Under the pieces are notes generated by a model, which saw nothing but the letters and a program-made list of their open reading frames with translations, ran no database searches and had not been told where the DNA came from. From Bacteroidales bacterium UBA2287 (GTDB taxonomy: Bacteria; Bacteroidota; Bacteroidia; Bacteroidales; Tenuifilaceae): a DNA stretch of 64,000 bases. Position numbers and translations under genes: made by a program. The stretch covers positions 1 to 64,000 of the forward strand of contig DDWL01000015.1 of the NCBI GenBank assembly GCA_002345675.1, given 5' to 3'. The first letter of the stretch is position 1. Each line of letters opens with the position of its first letter. This document shows positions 43,342-52,391 of this stretch, piece by piece.

Positions 43342-45357
43342 ATGATAAAATCCTTAAAATTTGCGTTAGTATTTCTACTAATTATTACTAGTGTTCACGC
43401 CCAAGAATGGAGTTTAATGCCAATGCCTAAGGAAATTTCGAGAGGCGATGGAAAGTTCAGAATTGGCTCGGATGGGTTACAAGTTACCATTGAGGGGAAT
43501 TATCATTCGCGACTTGATGCAAACGCCAGCTGGTTTTTAAAACGGCTTAGCAGTCGTACTACAATTCCCTTTTTGCCCAAGCAGGGCAAAGGCATTCGCC
43601 TAAAGGTTAACCGCAAAGCAATAGTTCGCTTGGGTGAAAATGAATCGTACTCAATAAAAGTGTTAGCCGAGAGCATTGAAGTAGAATCGCCTACCGATTT
43701 GGGCGCAAAGCATGCTCTAGAAACTCTTCTCCAACTTGTTGAAATTGACGAAACGGGCTACTACATTCCGTCGGTTAGTATAGCCGATTCGCCACGTTTC
43801 CCCTGGCGGGGACTAATGATTGATGTGGGTCGCCACTTTATGCCCGTTGAGGTTATAAAAAGGAATATCGACGCCATGTCGGTTGCAAAGCTAAACGTGC
43901 TGCACCTTCACCTTTCCGAGGATCAGGGTTTTCGAATTGAAAGCAAAACTTTTCCAAAGCTTCACCAGCTTGGGTCGAATGGCGAGTACTTTACTCAGGA
44001 ACAAGTAAAGGAGATAGTTTCTTATGCCGATATTCGAGGAATTCGTGTAGTTCCCGAGTTCGACATGCCTGGGCACACAACAGCATGGATGGTAGGACAC
44101 CCCGAACTTGCAGCAGCACCAGGACCTTACGAAATTGAGAAATACTTTGGGGTTTTTGGCCCAACCATGAACCCTGCAAATGCGAGCACCTACAAGTTCC
44201 TTGGCAAATTCTTTAAGGAGATGACTCGCCTATTCCCCGACGAGTATGTTCACATTGGGGGCGATGAAAACAACGGCAAGCAGTGGGATGCAAATCTTCA
44301 AATTCAGGTATTTATGAAGAAGAATGGCATAAAAGATAACCATGAGCTGCAGGCATACTTTAATGGTCGACTTTTAAAAATTCTCGAAAAGAACGGAAAA
44401 AAAATGATGGGCTGGGACGAAATATTTCAACCCAACCTTCCGAAAAGTATTGTAATTCATAGCTGGCGTGGACGAAAGTACATGGACGATTCTGCCCGAA
44501 AGGGTTACAACAGCGTTCTTTCGAATGGTTACTATATCGACCTTTCGCACAATGCGTATAAGCATTACATGGTCGATCCGCTGCCCGATACAACTTCGCT
44601 TACCAGCGATGAGCAGAAACGAATTTTAGGTGGCGAAGCCCCAATTTGGGCCGAACTTGTAACAGCCGAAAATGCCGACTCACGAATTTGGCCTCGCACA
44701 GCAGCCATAGCCGAAAGGCTCTGGAGCCAAAACCCAGCCTCGGATTATAACGAAATGTATCGAAGGCTGTTCGAAGTTAGCAAACATTTGGAGCAAGCCG
44801 GAGCAAGGCATATTTCGAACCGCGAACCCATGATGCGGCGCCTTGCAAACACAAATAGCATTGAAGCGCTTATGGTGATTGCCAATGTTGCCGAGCCCGT
44901 TGAAGGCTATCGTCGCCACGGAAGCCAAAAGTATACAACCTATAATCCCCTATCGCGATTTGTCGACATTACGCTACCCGATGCCCCCGACGCCATTAAG
45001 TTTCGCATGCTTCTGAACGATTATTTTCTACATAAAAACGATGCAATCTATATGGAACTATCCGAAATGCTTTCGGTATGGGAAAAAAACCATAACTTGG
45101 TTGAGTCGACTATTCGTTCGAATTTCAACTTAAAAGAGGTTGAAGTTCTTTCAATTAATCTCAGTTTTTTGGCATCAACAACCAATATGCTTTTGAAAAT
45201 GTACCACAATTCAAAAACAATAAGCGCTTACGATGTGAACAGTTTTTCGAGTATAGTTGTGAGTTTATCGAAACCTGTTGCCGAAATGGAGCTGCCACTT
45301 GCCGACGATGCAAAGCTAATTTTAGCATTAATGTATGAGAAGGGAATGGTGAAGTAG
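43342..45357 (+). CDS. GH20 beta-N-acetylhexosaminidase
   Basis: A 671-residue exported glycosidase that removes terminal GlcNAc or GalNAc from glycans. It has a signal peptide (LVFLLIITSVHAQ), a GH20b N-terminal domain (to about residue 150) and the catalytic barrel from PRFPWRGLMIDVGRHFM. The catalytic Asp-Glu pair is in VHIGGDENNGKQW. Substrate residues lie in LHLHLSEDQGFRIES and PEFDMPGHTTAW. The C-terminal 200 residues are a helical domain. It is the last gene of the operon and would release sugars for the permease and kinase. Confidence 0.95.
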   Translation: MIKSLKFALVFLLIITSVHAQEWSLMPMPKEISRGDGKFRIGSDGLQVTIEGNYHSRLDANASWFLKRLSSRTTIPFLPKQGKGIRLKVNRKAIVRLGENESYSIKVLAESIEVESPTDLGAKHALETLLQLVEIDETGYYIPSVSIADSPRFPWRGLMIDVGRHFMPVEVIKRNIDAMSVAKLNVLHLHLSEDQGFRIESKTFPKLHQLGSNGEYFTQEQVKEIVSYADIRGIRVVPEFDMPGHTTAWMVGHPELAAAPGPYEIEKYFGVFGPTMNPANASTYKFLGKFFKEMTRLFPDEYVHIGGDENNGKQWDANLQIQVFMKKNGIKDNHELQAYFNGRLLKILEKNGKKMMGWDEIFQPNLPKSIVIHSWRGRKYMDDSARKGYNSVLSNGYYIDLSHNAYKHYMVDPLPDTTSLTSDEQKRILGGEAPIWAELVTAENADSRIWPRTAAIAERLWSQNPASDYNEMYRRLFEVSKHLEQAGARHISNREPMMRRLANTNSIEALMVIANVAEPVEGYRRHGSQKYTTYNPLSRFVDITLPDAPDAIKFRMLLNDYFLHKNDAIYMELSEMLSVWEKNHNLVESTIRSNFNLKEVEVLSINLSFLASTTNMLLKMYHNSKTISAYDVNSFSSIVVSLSKPVAEMELPLADDAKLILALMYEKGMVK

Positions 45358-45429
45358 AGCAGTTTGCAGTTATATGCAACCAAATGGAACAACAAAATAT
45401 TGACAATAATAAATAAATATTTACTATAA

Positions 45430-45612
45430 ACATAATGCCCCGCTGGGGCAAGTTAAAACAATTGATTATATTGTTTTTTTTAATATTAGCCCGACGGCTA
45501 TGGGCGATAGCCGAACGTGAACTTTATGATCTTTGTTTAAATCTTTGTGCACCCCGCCTGAATGACGCAGTCGGGCAGGTTTGTGGTTAATCTTTTGTAA
45601 CTTATCAGGCAG
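45430..45612. repeat. Intergenic repeat with short palindromes and ACAAAG-type words
   Basis: The gap after the GH20 gene contains a hairpin TGCCCC/GGGGCA (45436-45450), an imperfect TAGCCCGACGGC/GGGCGATAGCC segment, and CTTTGTTTAAATCTTTGTGC followed by GGTTTGTGGTTAAT. The ending GTAACTTATCAGGCAGTCTTT resembles the right end of the element at 195-372. Part of the promoter of the next gene lies in this repeat. No gene is seen. Confidence 0.5.
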
Positions 45613-45626
45613 TCTTTTTATTTTTG
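45594..45626 (+). promoter_or_regulatory. Promoter of the DUF4296 lipoprotein gene
   Basis: TTTG (45594-45597), 21 bases, then TATTTTTG (45619-45626), matching the consensus. The -33 box is within the repeat-like sequence, so the repeat supplies part of the promoter. Confidence 0.6.
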
Positions 45627-45645
45627 TAACACAATAAATTTAATA

Positions 45646-46620
45646 ATGAAAAAATATATCGGTTACCTAGTTGTAGCACTTGTAATAGTTGCATGCAGCA
45701 AAACTCGCATTATTCCCGAAAACGAAATGGTTGTAGTTGTTAAGCAAATATTTTTGTCCGATGCCATTATATCCTCAACCGACTATAACCGAAACCTACT
45801 AAATCGGGATAGTATTGAGTACTATGCCCCTATTTACAAAAAAATGGGCTATACAAATGCCGAGTTCGACAGCTCTTTAGTTTTCTATTCACGAAACATA
45901 GCCATTTTCGACCGCATAGTTGATCGTGCAATAGGCGAGCTTTCGCAAATGGAAACAGAAGTATTGGCAATAAAAAACACCCAATCGGTCGACTCGTTAA
46001 AAAAACGAGGCATTTGGATTGGAAAACGAAAATGGGTAATTAACGAAAGTAACGCCGACGAAACAATAAATTACTTTATACCCGCACATGGCCCAGGAGT
46101 ATATACGCTAACAGCGCAAATACTAATTGCCGACACTAGCGATGTGCTGCAACCTTACTCCACAATGAGTTTTAAGTTAAACAACAATATAAATGCGTAT
46201 AGCACTTGCTTTCAGCTAAAAAACACCGACTCGTTACAAACTCTAAAACTTCAACAAATAGTATTCGACTCCCAAATTACTCATGTTTTTGGCTCGCTAG
46301 TTTGGTACTCGGCAACCGAAGGAGAACGTGCAAAAAAAGTTACTGTGTCGAATATTAAATTCAGCTTTAAGCCCATTAAAATAAACGAATGCAGCGAAGA
46401 AATAAGAATACTTAGCGAAAATATAATGGGAATTAAATACGCTCCCGAAACGTTGGGCAAAAAGTGCACAATTACTATTCCCTATCGAACATCAGCGAAT
46501 ATACCATCAATTATCGACGACATAAAAAAGCCACAAGCAGTAACCACTGTTACCCTAATAAAAACGTTACCCCAAAAATTAAAAATCTCTAACATTAAAG
46601 CTGAAAGGCTGTTAGATTAG
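45646..46620 (+). CDS. DUF4296 lipoprotein
   Basis: A 324-residue lipoprotein with a lipobox in VIVACSKT. Residues 22-105 match the DUF4296 pattern: IIPENEMVVVVKQIFLSDAI, then YYAPIYKKMGYTNAEFDSSL. The rest (about 110-324) is a beta-rich region of unknown function, longer than most members. Function is unknown; it faces the periplasm or the outer membrane. Confidence 0.72.
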   Translation: MKKYIGYLVVALVIVACSKTRIIPENEMVVVVKQIFLSDAIISSTDYNRNLLNRDSIEYYAPIYKKMGYTNAEFDSSLVFYSRNIAIFDRIVDRAIGELSQMETEVLAIKNTQSVDSLKKRGIWIGKRKWVINESNADETINYFIPAHGPGVYTLTAQILIADTSDVLQPYSTMSFKLNNNINAYSTCFQLKNTDSLQTLKLQQIVFDSQITHVFGSLVWYSATEGERAKKVTVSNIKFSFKPIKINECSEEIRILSENIMGIKYAPETLGKKCTITIPYRTSANIPSIIDDIKKPQAVTTVTLIKTLPQKLKISNIKAERLLD

Positions 46621-46765
46621 TTTTTCCATACACTTACCCTACTATTTCCTGCTCTTACCCTACGAATTGTAGAATTAATAAAACACAAGCTCTACTTTCC
46701 GTTTATTATTATATATTAGCTTTTAATTTAAAGCAAACTTTAGTTTAACCCAAAACAATACCAAT

Positions 46766-48403
46766 ATGAAAAGATTATCAACTATCATTATTGCCTCGCT
46801 GCTATTGCCAGCAACACTTATGGCGGGTGGAATTGTTACTAACACCAACCAAAGCGCATCGTTTATTCGTATGCCTTCGCGCGACGCTTCGCTTAACCTC
46901 GATGCAGCATACTATAATCCTGCAGGTTTGTCGTTGCTAAAGGATGGTTTTTACCTGTCGTTTAGCAACCAAACGGTTTTACAAACAAGAACAATTGGTA
47001 GCACTTTTACAATGAATCGCCAAGAGTTTGAGGGCAAAGTAATGGCTCCTCTTTTCCCTTCGGTTTATGCTATTTACAAAAAAGACAAAGTAGCCTATTC
47101 GCTTGGTATTGTACCCATTGGCGGCGGTGGCACAGCTGGGTTTGAAACGGGTTTACCTTCGTTTGAACAACAGGTAGCTGTTTTGCCAGCAATGTTGTCT
47201 GCACCAGTTGCATTAGGAGGAGCTAATATACCTACAACACAATATGGTGTAAATGCAAAATTCGATGGTAGCTCGCTAAACTGGGGTTTTCAATTTAATG
47301 CTGCATATGCGCTTAGCGATATGTTCTCATTAAGTTTAGGCGCTCGTATTGTTACTGCAAATAACAGCTATAGTGGCTACTTAAAAGATGTAATGATCAA
47401 CCCCACTTACACTGGGTTTAATCAAGGAGGAAGGGTATATGCAGGGACAATGGTTTCGGCTCCCCAGTTTTTTGCCGATGGGGCTACAACTTTAAATGGT
47501 TTAGCTGCTGGAGCAACTGCTACATCTAATGGTTTGACTGGCTTAATTACAGCCGGCACCATTACTGCGGCTACACTTGTTTCCGATTTAGATGCTGCAA
47601 CCATCGGCGCAATTACTACGATTCTTGGTGCAGCAAATATTAGCGCTACTGGAATGAATGTTGGCACTGCAATAGGTACATTAAATGCTGTTGCACCCAA
47701 TTTTACAGCTGGCGCAACCAGAATGACTGGTTTTTCGAGAATGACATCCAATGCCGAAATTGATGCCGAACAAACCGGAATGGGCATTACTCCTGTTATT
47801 GGTGTTAACATAAAAGTTATGGAAAACCTTAATGTGGCACTTAAGTACGAGCACCTTACACAAATAACTATGACTAACGATACCGATAAGGATGATGTTG
47901 GTATGTTCCCCGATGGCGCTAAAACTCCCAACGACATGCCTGGCATGATATCGGCAGGCGTTGCCTATAAGCCAATTTCGAAGCTAAATGTTACCGCTGG
48001 TTACCACTTGTACCTAGACAAAGGTGCAAACTACGGTAAAAAGATGATTACTCCACCAGCAACTGTTGCTGCCTTTGTTGATAACGATGTAGTTATCGAC
48101 AAAGACTTTTGGGAAGCAGCATTTGGCGTTGAGTACGAAGTAACCGATAAAATTCTTGTTAGCGCAGGATTCCTTCGTACACAAACTGGCGTTAATGCCG
48201 ACTACCAAAGCGACCTAAGCCACAGCCTTAGCACCAACTCAATTGGTTTAGGTGGCAGGTATATGGTAATGGAAAACCTTGGCGTAAACGTTGGCTTTAT
48301 GAAAACCATGTACGAAAGCTATACTAAAATATTTACAGGCTACGAAGAAACCTACAAACGCGACGCTATGGTTTTTGCCATTGGCCTCGACTATAATTTC
48401 TAG
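46766..48403 (+). CDS. OmpP1/FadL-family outer-membrane protein with low-complexity insertion
   Basis: A 545-residue barrel of the FadL/TodX family for uptake of hydrophobic compounds. It has a signal peptide (LLLPATLMAGG) and the conserved start SLNLDAAYYNPAGLSLLKDG. Repeated barrel strands end with AIGLDYNF. Residues about 235-320 are a Thr/Ala/Gly-rich insertion (TTLNGLAAGATATSNGLTG) not usual for the family, probably an external loop. This explains why the protein is about 100 residues longer than typical members. A good terminator follows. Confidence 0.88.
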   Translation: MKRLSTIIIASLLLPATLMAGGIVTNTNQSASFIRMPSRDASLNLDAAYYNPAGLSLLKDGFYLSFSNQTVLQTRTIGSTFTMNRQEFEGKVMAPLFPSVYAIYKKDKVAYSLGIVPIGGGGTAGFETGLPSFEQQVAVLPAMLSAPVALGGANIPTTQYGVNAKFDGSSLNWGFQFNAAYALSDMFSLSLGARIVTANNSYSGYLKDVMINPTYTGFNQGGRVYAGTMVSAPQFFADGATTLNGLAAGATATSNGLTGLITAGTITAATLVSDLDAATIGAITTILGAANISATGMNVGTAIGTLNAVAPNFTAGATRMTGFSRMTSNAEIDAEQTGMGITPVIGVNIKVMENLNVALKYEHLTQITMTNDTDKDDVGMFPDGAKTPNDMPGMISAGVAYKPISKLNVTAGYHLYLDKGANYGKKMITPPATVAAFVDNDVVIDKDFWEAAFGVEYEVTDKILVSAGFLRTQTGVNADYQSDLSHSLSTNSIGLGGRYMVMENLGVNVGFMKTMYESYTKIFTGYEETYKRDAMVFAIGLDYNF

Positions 48404-48420
48404 TATAACTTAACCCAAAT

Positions 48421-48456
48421 AAAAAGGCTGGATGAGAAATCGTCCAGCCTTTTTTG
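48421..48456 (+). terminator. Intrinsic terminator of the FadL-like gene
   Basis: Stem AAAAGGCTGGA/TCCAGCCTTTT around a 10-base loop, followed by more T. Confidence 0.9.
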
Positions 48457-48476
48457 TTTCAAATATGGTTAACAAG

Positions 48477-48503
48477 AAAGGCTGTCCGATTAGGACAGCC
48501 TTT
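48477..48503 (-). terminator. Terminator of the second SiaC-like gene
   Basis: A perfect 11-bp stem AAAGGCTGTCC/GGACAGCCTTT with a 5-base loop between the two convergent genes; the minus strand continues T-rich. Confidence 0.75.
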
Positions 48504-48525
48504 TATAGTTTGATTTACTTTGTCG

Positions 48526-48939
48526 TTATTGCCTTTTTACCTCAATGTAAAAGAATGGTAGGTTTGCCATATCGGAGAGTTCTTCGCCTGCTTCGCGAAG
48601 TTCGTCGTCGTCCTCATCGAAATACCAGTATAGCTTTAAGGGAATTTTATGGCTCTGCATTTCGTTAAGCTGAAGAATAATGTCGTAAATAAACTTTGCC
48701 GAAGAACTGTTAAAGTATATAAACTTAAACTTAAAAGTAACCGCATCGGGGTCAATTCCAACCGATTTCGAAGCTAATATGGAACTTTTAAAATCCTCAA
48801 TCCATTGAAGTAGAGGCGCATAAAAGTCACGAACATTTTCGGGTCTCGAGTAGCCACTAATCTCGAGTAGACGCTCCTTGGCGTCGAAACTAACTTTAGG
48901 GGTAGTATTTGTTCCTTCTATTCGAAGAGTGTCCATCAT
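48526..48939 (-). CDS. SiaC-family regulatory phosphoprotein (DUF1987), second copy
   Basis: A 137-residue paralogue of the protein at 12385. Shared pattern: EGTNTTPKVSFDA, then ISGYSRPENVRDFYAPLLQWIED, the Ser-rich phospho-site region IYFNSSSAKFIYD, and YWYFDEDDDELREAGEE. Compared with the other copy it has a longer linker (ASKSVGIDPDAVTF) and Ser where the Thr lies. No SiaA, SiaB or cyclase gene is near. Two copies in one genome suggest separate signalling routes with partners elsewhere. Confidence 0.85.
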   Translation of the reverse strand: MMDTLRIEGTNTTPKVSFDAKERLLEISGYSRPENVRDFYAPLLQWIEDFKSSILASKSVGIDPDAVTFKFKFIYFNSSSAKFIYDIILQLNEMQSHKIPLKLYWYFDEDDDELREAGEELSDMANLPFFYIEVKRQ

Positions 48940-49218
48940 TTTTCCGTTAACGTGTGCAATTTAAGAAAAAGTAATTATACTCACATTTATATTAAAACTT
49001 TTTTTGTGAAACCCATTAAAATGTTGATGAATAGCGCTAATACGCTCATAAAAGAAAAAAAATAGATTCTTTGTATATTTTAGAATTAAAATTAAAAAAA
49101 ATGCTCAATGGATGAAATATAATGTGTTGCGGTTTTGCTGATACGATATGATTATTTTCGTATATTTTGAATTTATCCCAAACTTTACCAATCGGTTAGC
49201 AACAATAATATAGCCTTT
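48940..49218. other. AT-rich gap between divergent genes
   Basis: About 280 bp of very AT-rich DNA with runs of A. No gene, tRNA or clear palindrome is visible; the promoter of the right-hand gene lies at its end. Confidence 0.5.
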
Positions 49219-49249
49219 CTTGAAGTTTATAAAAAATGGGCTAATTTTG
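49219..49249 (+). promoter_or_regulatory. Promoter of the secreted YD-like gene
   Basis: CTTG (49219-49222), 19 bases, then TAATTTTG (49242-49249), close to the consensus. Predicted start near 49256. Confidence 0.6.
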
Positions 49250-49303
49250 AATTTTATTCGCTAAAACTAGGCTATATTGCTCCTCAATATAATTACTCCA
49301 ATT

Positions 49304-50185
49304 ATGGTACATTACAAAAATTATATAATAACAATTGCCCTGCTGGCTATTACATTTGTTCCGTTTACACTTGGCGCACAGGGAATCAAACCTCAAAATA
49401 TTTATAGGGTTGCCGTACGGTCGTGGTACGTTATTGAAAACGGGAAGCGAACACCAAAATACTTTGCTGCTGAGCAGCTTATTTCCGACTCGCTAGGAAG
49501 GCTACATACCGAAATAGTATTCGACAGAGCAACCCAAACGCCCTCTAACTACAAATGGCACTACTTCGATAACTTAACGAAAGTTCAAACAAGGTACTTT
49601 ACTTCCGAAGGGCTTGAGCGAATTGAGGTTTACGAAAAAAACAGCGAGAATAGAATTAGTAAACTTATTCTTAAAAGTGTTTCGCCCGGCGACACCTCGC
49701 TACTAATGAGTGTTGCTTACAAATATAATCCCAATGGCACAGTTGCTTCGACACGAGGCATAAATCCCAAAGGGAAAAAGGGATTCGTTGCAAAGTATAA
49801 ATACGATTTACAGGGAACCGAAATTGAGCGTAAGGTAAAAGGGAGCAAACTTTTACCCCCCGATTCAATTCTTTACCTAAAGCGTGTTCCTGTTTACGAT
49901 TCGTTAAATAGAATAACTCGCGAAGTTGTTAAAACCAAAATGTTTGCGAAAGGAGAGGCAACGAATGTTTACACCTATAAGTTCAACGAAAAAGGATTGC
50001 TTGTTGAAAAAACCATTTCGGATGGCTCGGAAAATTTGAAAAACCGAATTGAGTACATTTACCGAAGCGACAGTAGGATAAACCAAATAATAGTTTACGA
50101 CGCCCAAGGAAACCTACTGAGCCACGAGGCATGGCGTTACGAAATTTACAAAACCAACGATCGCCGAAACAGGGTTTTGGAGTAA
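49304..50185 (+). CDS. Secreted protein with YD-like strand repeats
   Basis: A 293-residue exported protein with a signal peptide (LLAITFVPFTLGAQG). The mature part is a run of beta-strand pairs of the type YKYNPNGTVASTRG, YKYDLQGTEIERK, YTYKFNEKGLLVEK, IYRSDSRINQIIVYDAQGN. These resemble the loosely repeated YD/RHS-type or MORN-like strands common in Bacteroidota surface proteins. No catalytic motif is seen and the function is unknown. The ATG at 49304 begins the signal peptide; an in-frame TTG 27 bp upstream is less likely. It converges on the ROK gene with a 2-bp gap. Confidence 0.65.
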   Translation: MVHYKNYIITIALLAITFVPFTLGAQGIKPQNIYRVAVRSWYVIENGKRTPKYFAAEQLISDSLGRLHTEIVFDRATQTPSNYKWHYFDNLTKVQTRYFTSEGLERIEVYEKNSENRISKLILKSVSPGDTSLLMSVAYKYNPNGTVASTRGINPKGKKGFVAKYKYDLQGTEIERKVKGSKLLPPDSILYLKRVPVYDSLNRITREVVKTKMFAKGEATNVYTYKFNEKGLLVEKTISDGSENLKNRIEYIYRSDSRINQIIVYDAQGNLLSHEAWRYEIYKTNDRRNRVLE

Positions 50186-50187
50186 AT

Positions 50188-51162
50188 TCAGGGTTGAATT
50201 TTTCCCTCTAACTCTTTCCAAATTAGGGCGGCAGCACCAAGCACCGCTGCATTTTCGTCCTTTAGTCCCGAAGGTATAAGTTTTACCTTATTTTTAAAAA
50301 CCGAGAAGAGGTTCTCTTCCAAATGTCGCTTTGTGGGTTCAAAAATTAGTTCCCCAGCATTGCTTAAGCCACCAAACAGAATAATTGCTTCGGGACTAAG
50401 AACGGCCACCGTGTCGGCTAGCTTCATTCCCAAAATTTTACCTGTATACTCAAATGCCTCGCGGGCAACTTTGTCGCCCTTTAGGGCGGCTTGTGTAATG
50501 CACTTTGCGGTAAGCTGTTCGAATGGGTAAGTTCGAAGTATGCTTTGGGAGTTTGAGTCGGCAAGTAATTTGAACGCAGTTCTTCGTATGCCAGGAGCCG
50601 AAACATACGTTTCGAGACACCCCTTTTTACCGCAGCCACACTGACGCCCCCAGGGCTTTACAGTTGTGTGCCCAAGTTCGCCTGCAAAACCGTCGCTACC
50701 AACGAGTAACTTTCCGTCGACAACAATTCCACTTCCTAGCCCAGTGCCTAGGGTTACTACAATAAAGTGCTTAAGACCTTTGGCTGCGCCAAAAAGCATT
50801 TCGCCAAGTGCTGCGGCGTTTGCATCGTTGGTTAGCGCCGAAGGTACTCTTAGCCTTTCGGTAAGGTCTTTGCAAACAGGCAAAACGCCTTTCCATACAA
50901 GGTTTGGTGCATCGACAATTGCACCTAAACTATACGATCCGTTTGGTGCGCCAACTCCAATTCCAACAAGAGTTAAATTGTCGTCCTTTTCGGCCATAAG
51001 TTGACCAACAATTTCAACAACTTTATTTATATAGTCGGTAAAGTTACCCTCAACGCGTGTGTACATCGATTGCTGCCTAAGGCAAATACCCTCGCGGGTA
51101 ACAAGGCCGATTACCGTGTTTGTTCCTCCTATGTCAATCCCCGCAACTACTTCCATAGCCAT
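50188..51162 (-). CDS. ROK-family glucokinase-like protein
   Basis: A 324-residue sugar kinase. The phosphate loop is AGIDIGGTNTVIG, the catalytic Asp lies in LTNDANAAALGE, and VTLGTGLGSGIV follows. The zinc site is complete (GELGHTTV plus CGCGKKGCLE), unlike the ROK protein at 42.2 kb. It probably phosphorylates glucose or a related hexose. The ATG at 51162 is chosen: a longer frame reaches into gldA upstream. It lies 13 bp after the gldA stop. Confidence 0.9.
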   Translation of the reverse strand: MAMEVVAGIDIGGTNTVIGLVTREGICLRQQSMYTRVEGNFTDYINKVVEIVGQLMAEKDDNLTLVGIGVGAPNGSYSLGAIVDAPNLVWKGVLPVCKDLTERLRVPSALTNDANAAALGEMLFGAAKGLKHFIVVTLGTGLGSGIVVDGKLLVGSDGFAGELGHTTVKPWGRQCGCGKKGCLETYVSAPGIRRTAFKLLADSNSQSILRTYPFEQLTAKCITQAALKGDKVAREAFEYTGKILGMKLADTVAVLSPEAIILFGGLSNAGELIFEPTKRHLEENLFSVFKNKVKLIPSGLKDENAAVLGAAALIWKELEGKIQP

Positions 51163-51175
51163 TTTTGTACAAAAG

Positions 51176-52102
51176 TTATTGTAATTCGTGCTTAACAGCT
51201 GTAAGCAATTTAAACACATCTTGAAGCTGCAACGATTTTTGCTGCATTCCAATTAGAGTATAGCTGTTCTCAACGGCAATGCGAAATACTTCGGATCGAA
51301 TGTCGCCTTGCGAAACACCAATAAGCCATTGATTTTTACCCAAATCGGTTATGTTAGCAACACCTGCTATTCTGGTGAAATTTTCGGGGTCAATTTTTCC
51401 TGTAAACTCAACCAGAATTTCATGCCCTTTTTGGGTAGTCATGTCCAGCACCTCTTGGGTCGACCCGTCGGCAACAATATTTCCTTTGTTAATTATTATT
51501 ACCCTTTGGCACATTGCCTCAACTTCTTGCATAATATGGGTCGACAGCATAACGGTTTTATCTTTACCAACCTCGGCAATAATATTTCGTATTTCGACAA
51601 TTTGGTTTGGGTCGAGGCCACTTGTAGGCTCGTCGAGTATTAAAACCGCAGGGCGGTTTAGGAGCGCTTGTGCCAAGCCTACGCGTTGACGATACCCCTT
51701 CGAAAGTTGGCCAATTTTTTTATTCTGCTCGTGCCCAATTCCAGTAAGTTCAACCATTTCTTTTACACGGCTGTTACTAAAACGACCCATTTGGCATACT
51801 TTAGCAACAAAATGAAGGTACTCCTTAACGTACATGTCGGCGTAAAGAGGATTATTCTCGGGCAGGTACCCAATAAATTTCCTAAAATCGGTTTTGTCGC
51901 TGTCAATCGAAACTCCATTTACCTCAACTGTTCCCTGCGAAGGTGGTATAAAACCTGTTATAATTTTCATTAAAGTCGACTTGCCTGCGCCATTAGGGCC
52001 AAGGAAACCAACTACTTGTCCCGAGTGTACCGAAATCGACACATTATCGAGTGCCTTTTGGTCTCCGTACAGTTTGGTAACATTTTGAACAGCTATCGAC
52101 AT
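51176..52102 (-). CDS. gldA: ABC transporter ATPase, GldA-like
   Basis: A 308-residue ABC ATPase. Walker A is GPNGAGKST, the signature QLSKGYRQRVGLAQAL, Walker B LILDEPTSGLDP and the H-loop STH. The N-terminus (VQNVTKLYGDQKALDNVS) and the C-terminal 90 residues fit the GldA group of gliding-related exporters. No gldF or gldG permease gene is adjacent, so the partner must be elsewhere and the role in gliding is unproven; many non-gliding relatives keep this gene. Confidence 0.82.
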   Translation of the reverse strand: MSIAVQNVTKLYGDQKALDNVSISVHSGQVVGFLGPNGAGKSTLMKIITGFIPPSQGTVEVNGVSIDSDKTDFRKFIGYLPENNPLYADMYVKEYLHFVAKVCQMGRFSNSRVKEMVELTGIGHEQNKKIGQLSKGYRQRVGLAQALLNRPAVLILDEPTSGLDPNQIVEIRNIIAEVGKDKTVMLSTHIMQEVEAMCQRVIIINKGNIVADGSTQEVLDMTTQKGHEILVEFTGKIDPENFTRIAGVANITDLGKNQWLIGVSQGDIRSEVFRIAVENSYTLIGMQQKSLQLQDVFKLLTAVKHELQ

Positions 52103-52133
52103 ACAAAAAATTTAAAATAAGTAACGGCCTTCA

Positions 52134-52373
52134 CTATGGTTTAACCTCTTCATAATCGACATAGTCGCCCAAATCCTTGTCGACCTTTTTCGACTTAGGT
52201 TGAGTTCCCTTTACCTTTATATCGCCCTCGGGTCGCAGCTCCGATTCTTGGGCATTCCATCCGTACCGTTTTCCCATTCGTTTAACGTAAAACCTTAGTA
52301 AGAGCCTAAATATAAAGCCCAACAGATAAATTACAATAATGGCAATGAGAACAAAGCGAAGAAAAGCAAACAT
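52134..52373 (-). CDS. DUF4834 small membrane protein
   Basis: A 79-residue protein with one N-terminal membrane helix (FVLIAIIVIYLLGFIFRLLL), a basic patch (RFYVKRMGKRYG) and an acidic tail ending DLGDYVDYEEVKP. This is the build of the DUF4834 family of Bacteroidota. Function is unknown. It follows the large DUF3352-like gene by 18 bp and precedes gldA by 31 bp. Confidence 0.75.
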   Translation of the reverse strand: MFAFLRFVLIAIIVIYLLGFIFRLLLRFYVKRMGKRYGWNAQESELRPEGDIKVKGTQPKSKKVDKDLGDYVDYEEVKP

Positions 52374-52391
52374 TACAATTCAATTTTAAAA

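Noticed and set aside
47422..47946. A 174-residue minus-strand frame inside the FadL-like gene
   Set aside because: It is a mirror of the low-complexity plus-strand coding region, with no signal or motif, and the plus strand is clearly coding.
51163..51252. Longer N-terminus for the ROK kinase at 50188
   Set aside because: It would overlap the end of gldA and adds a cysteine-rich stretch not seen in ROK proteins. The ATG at 51162 gives the normal start.
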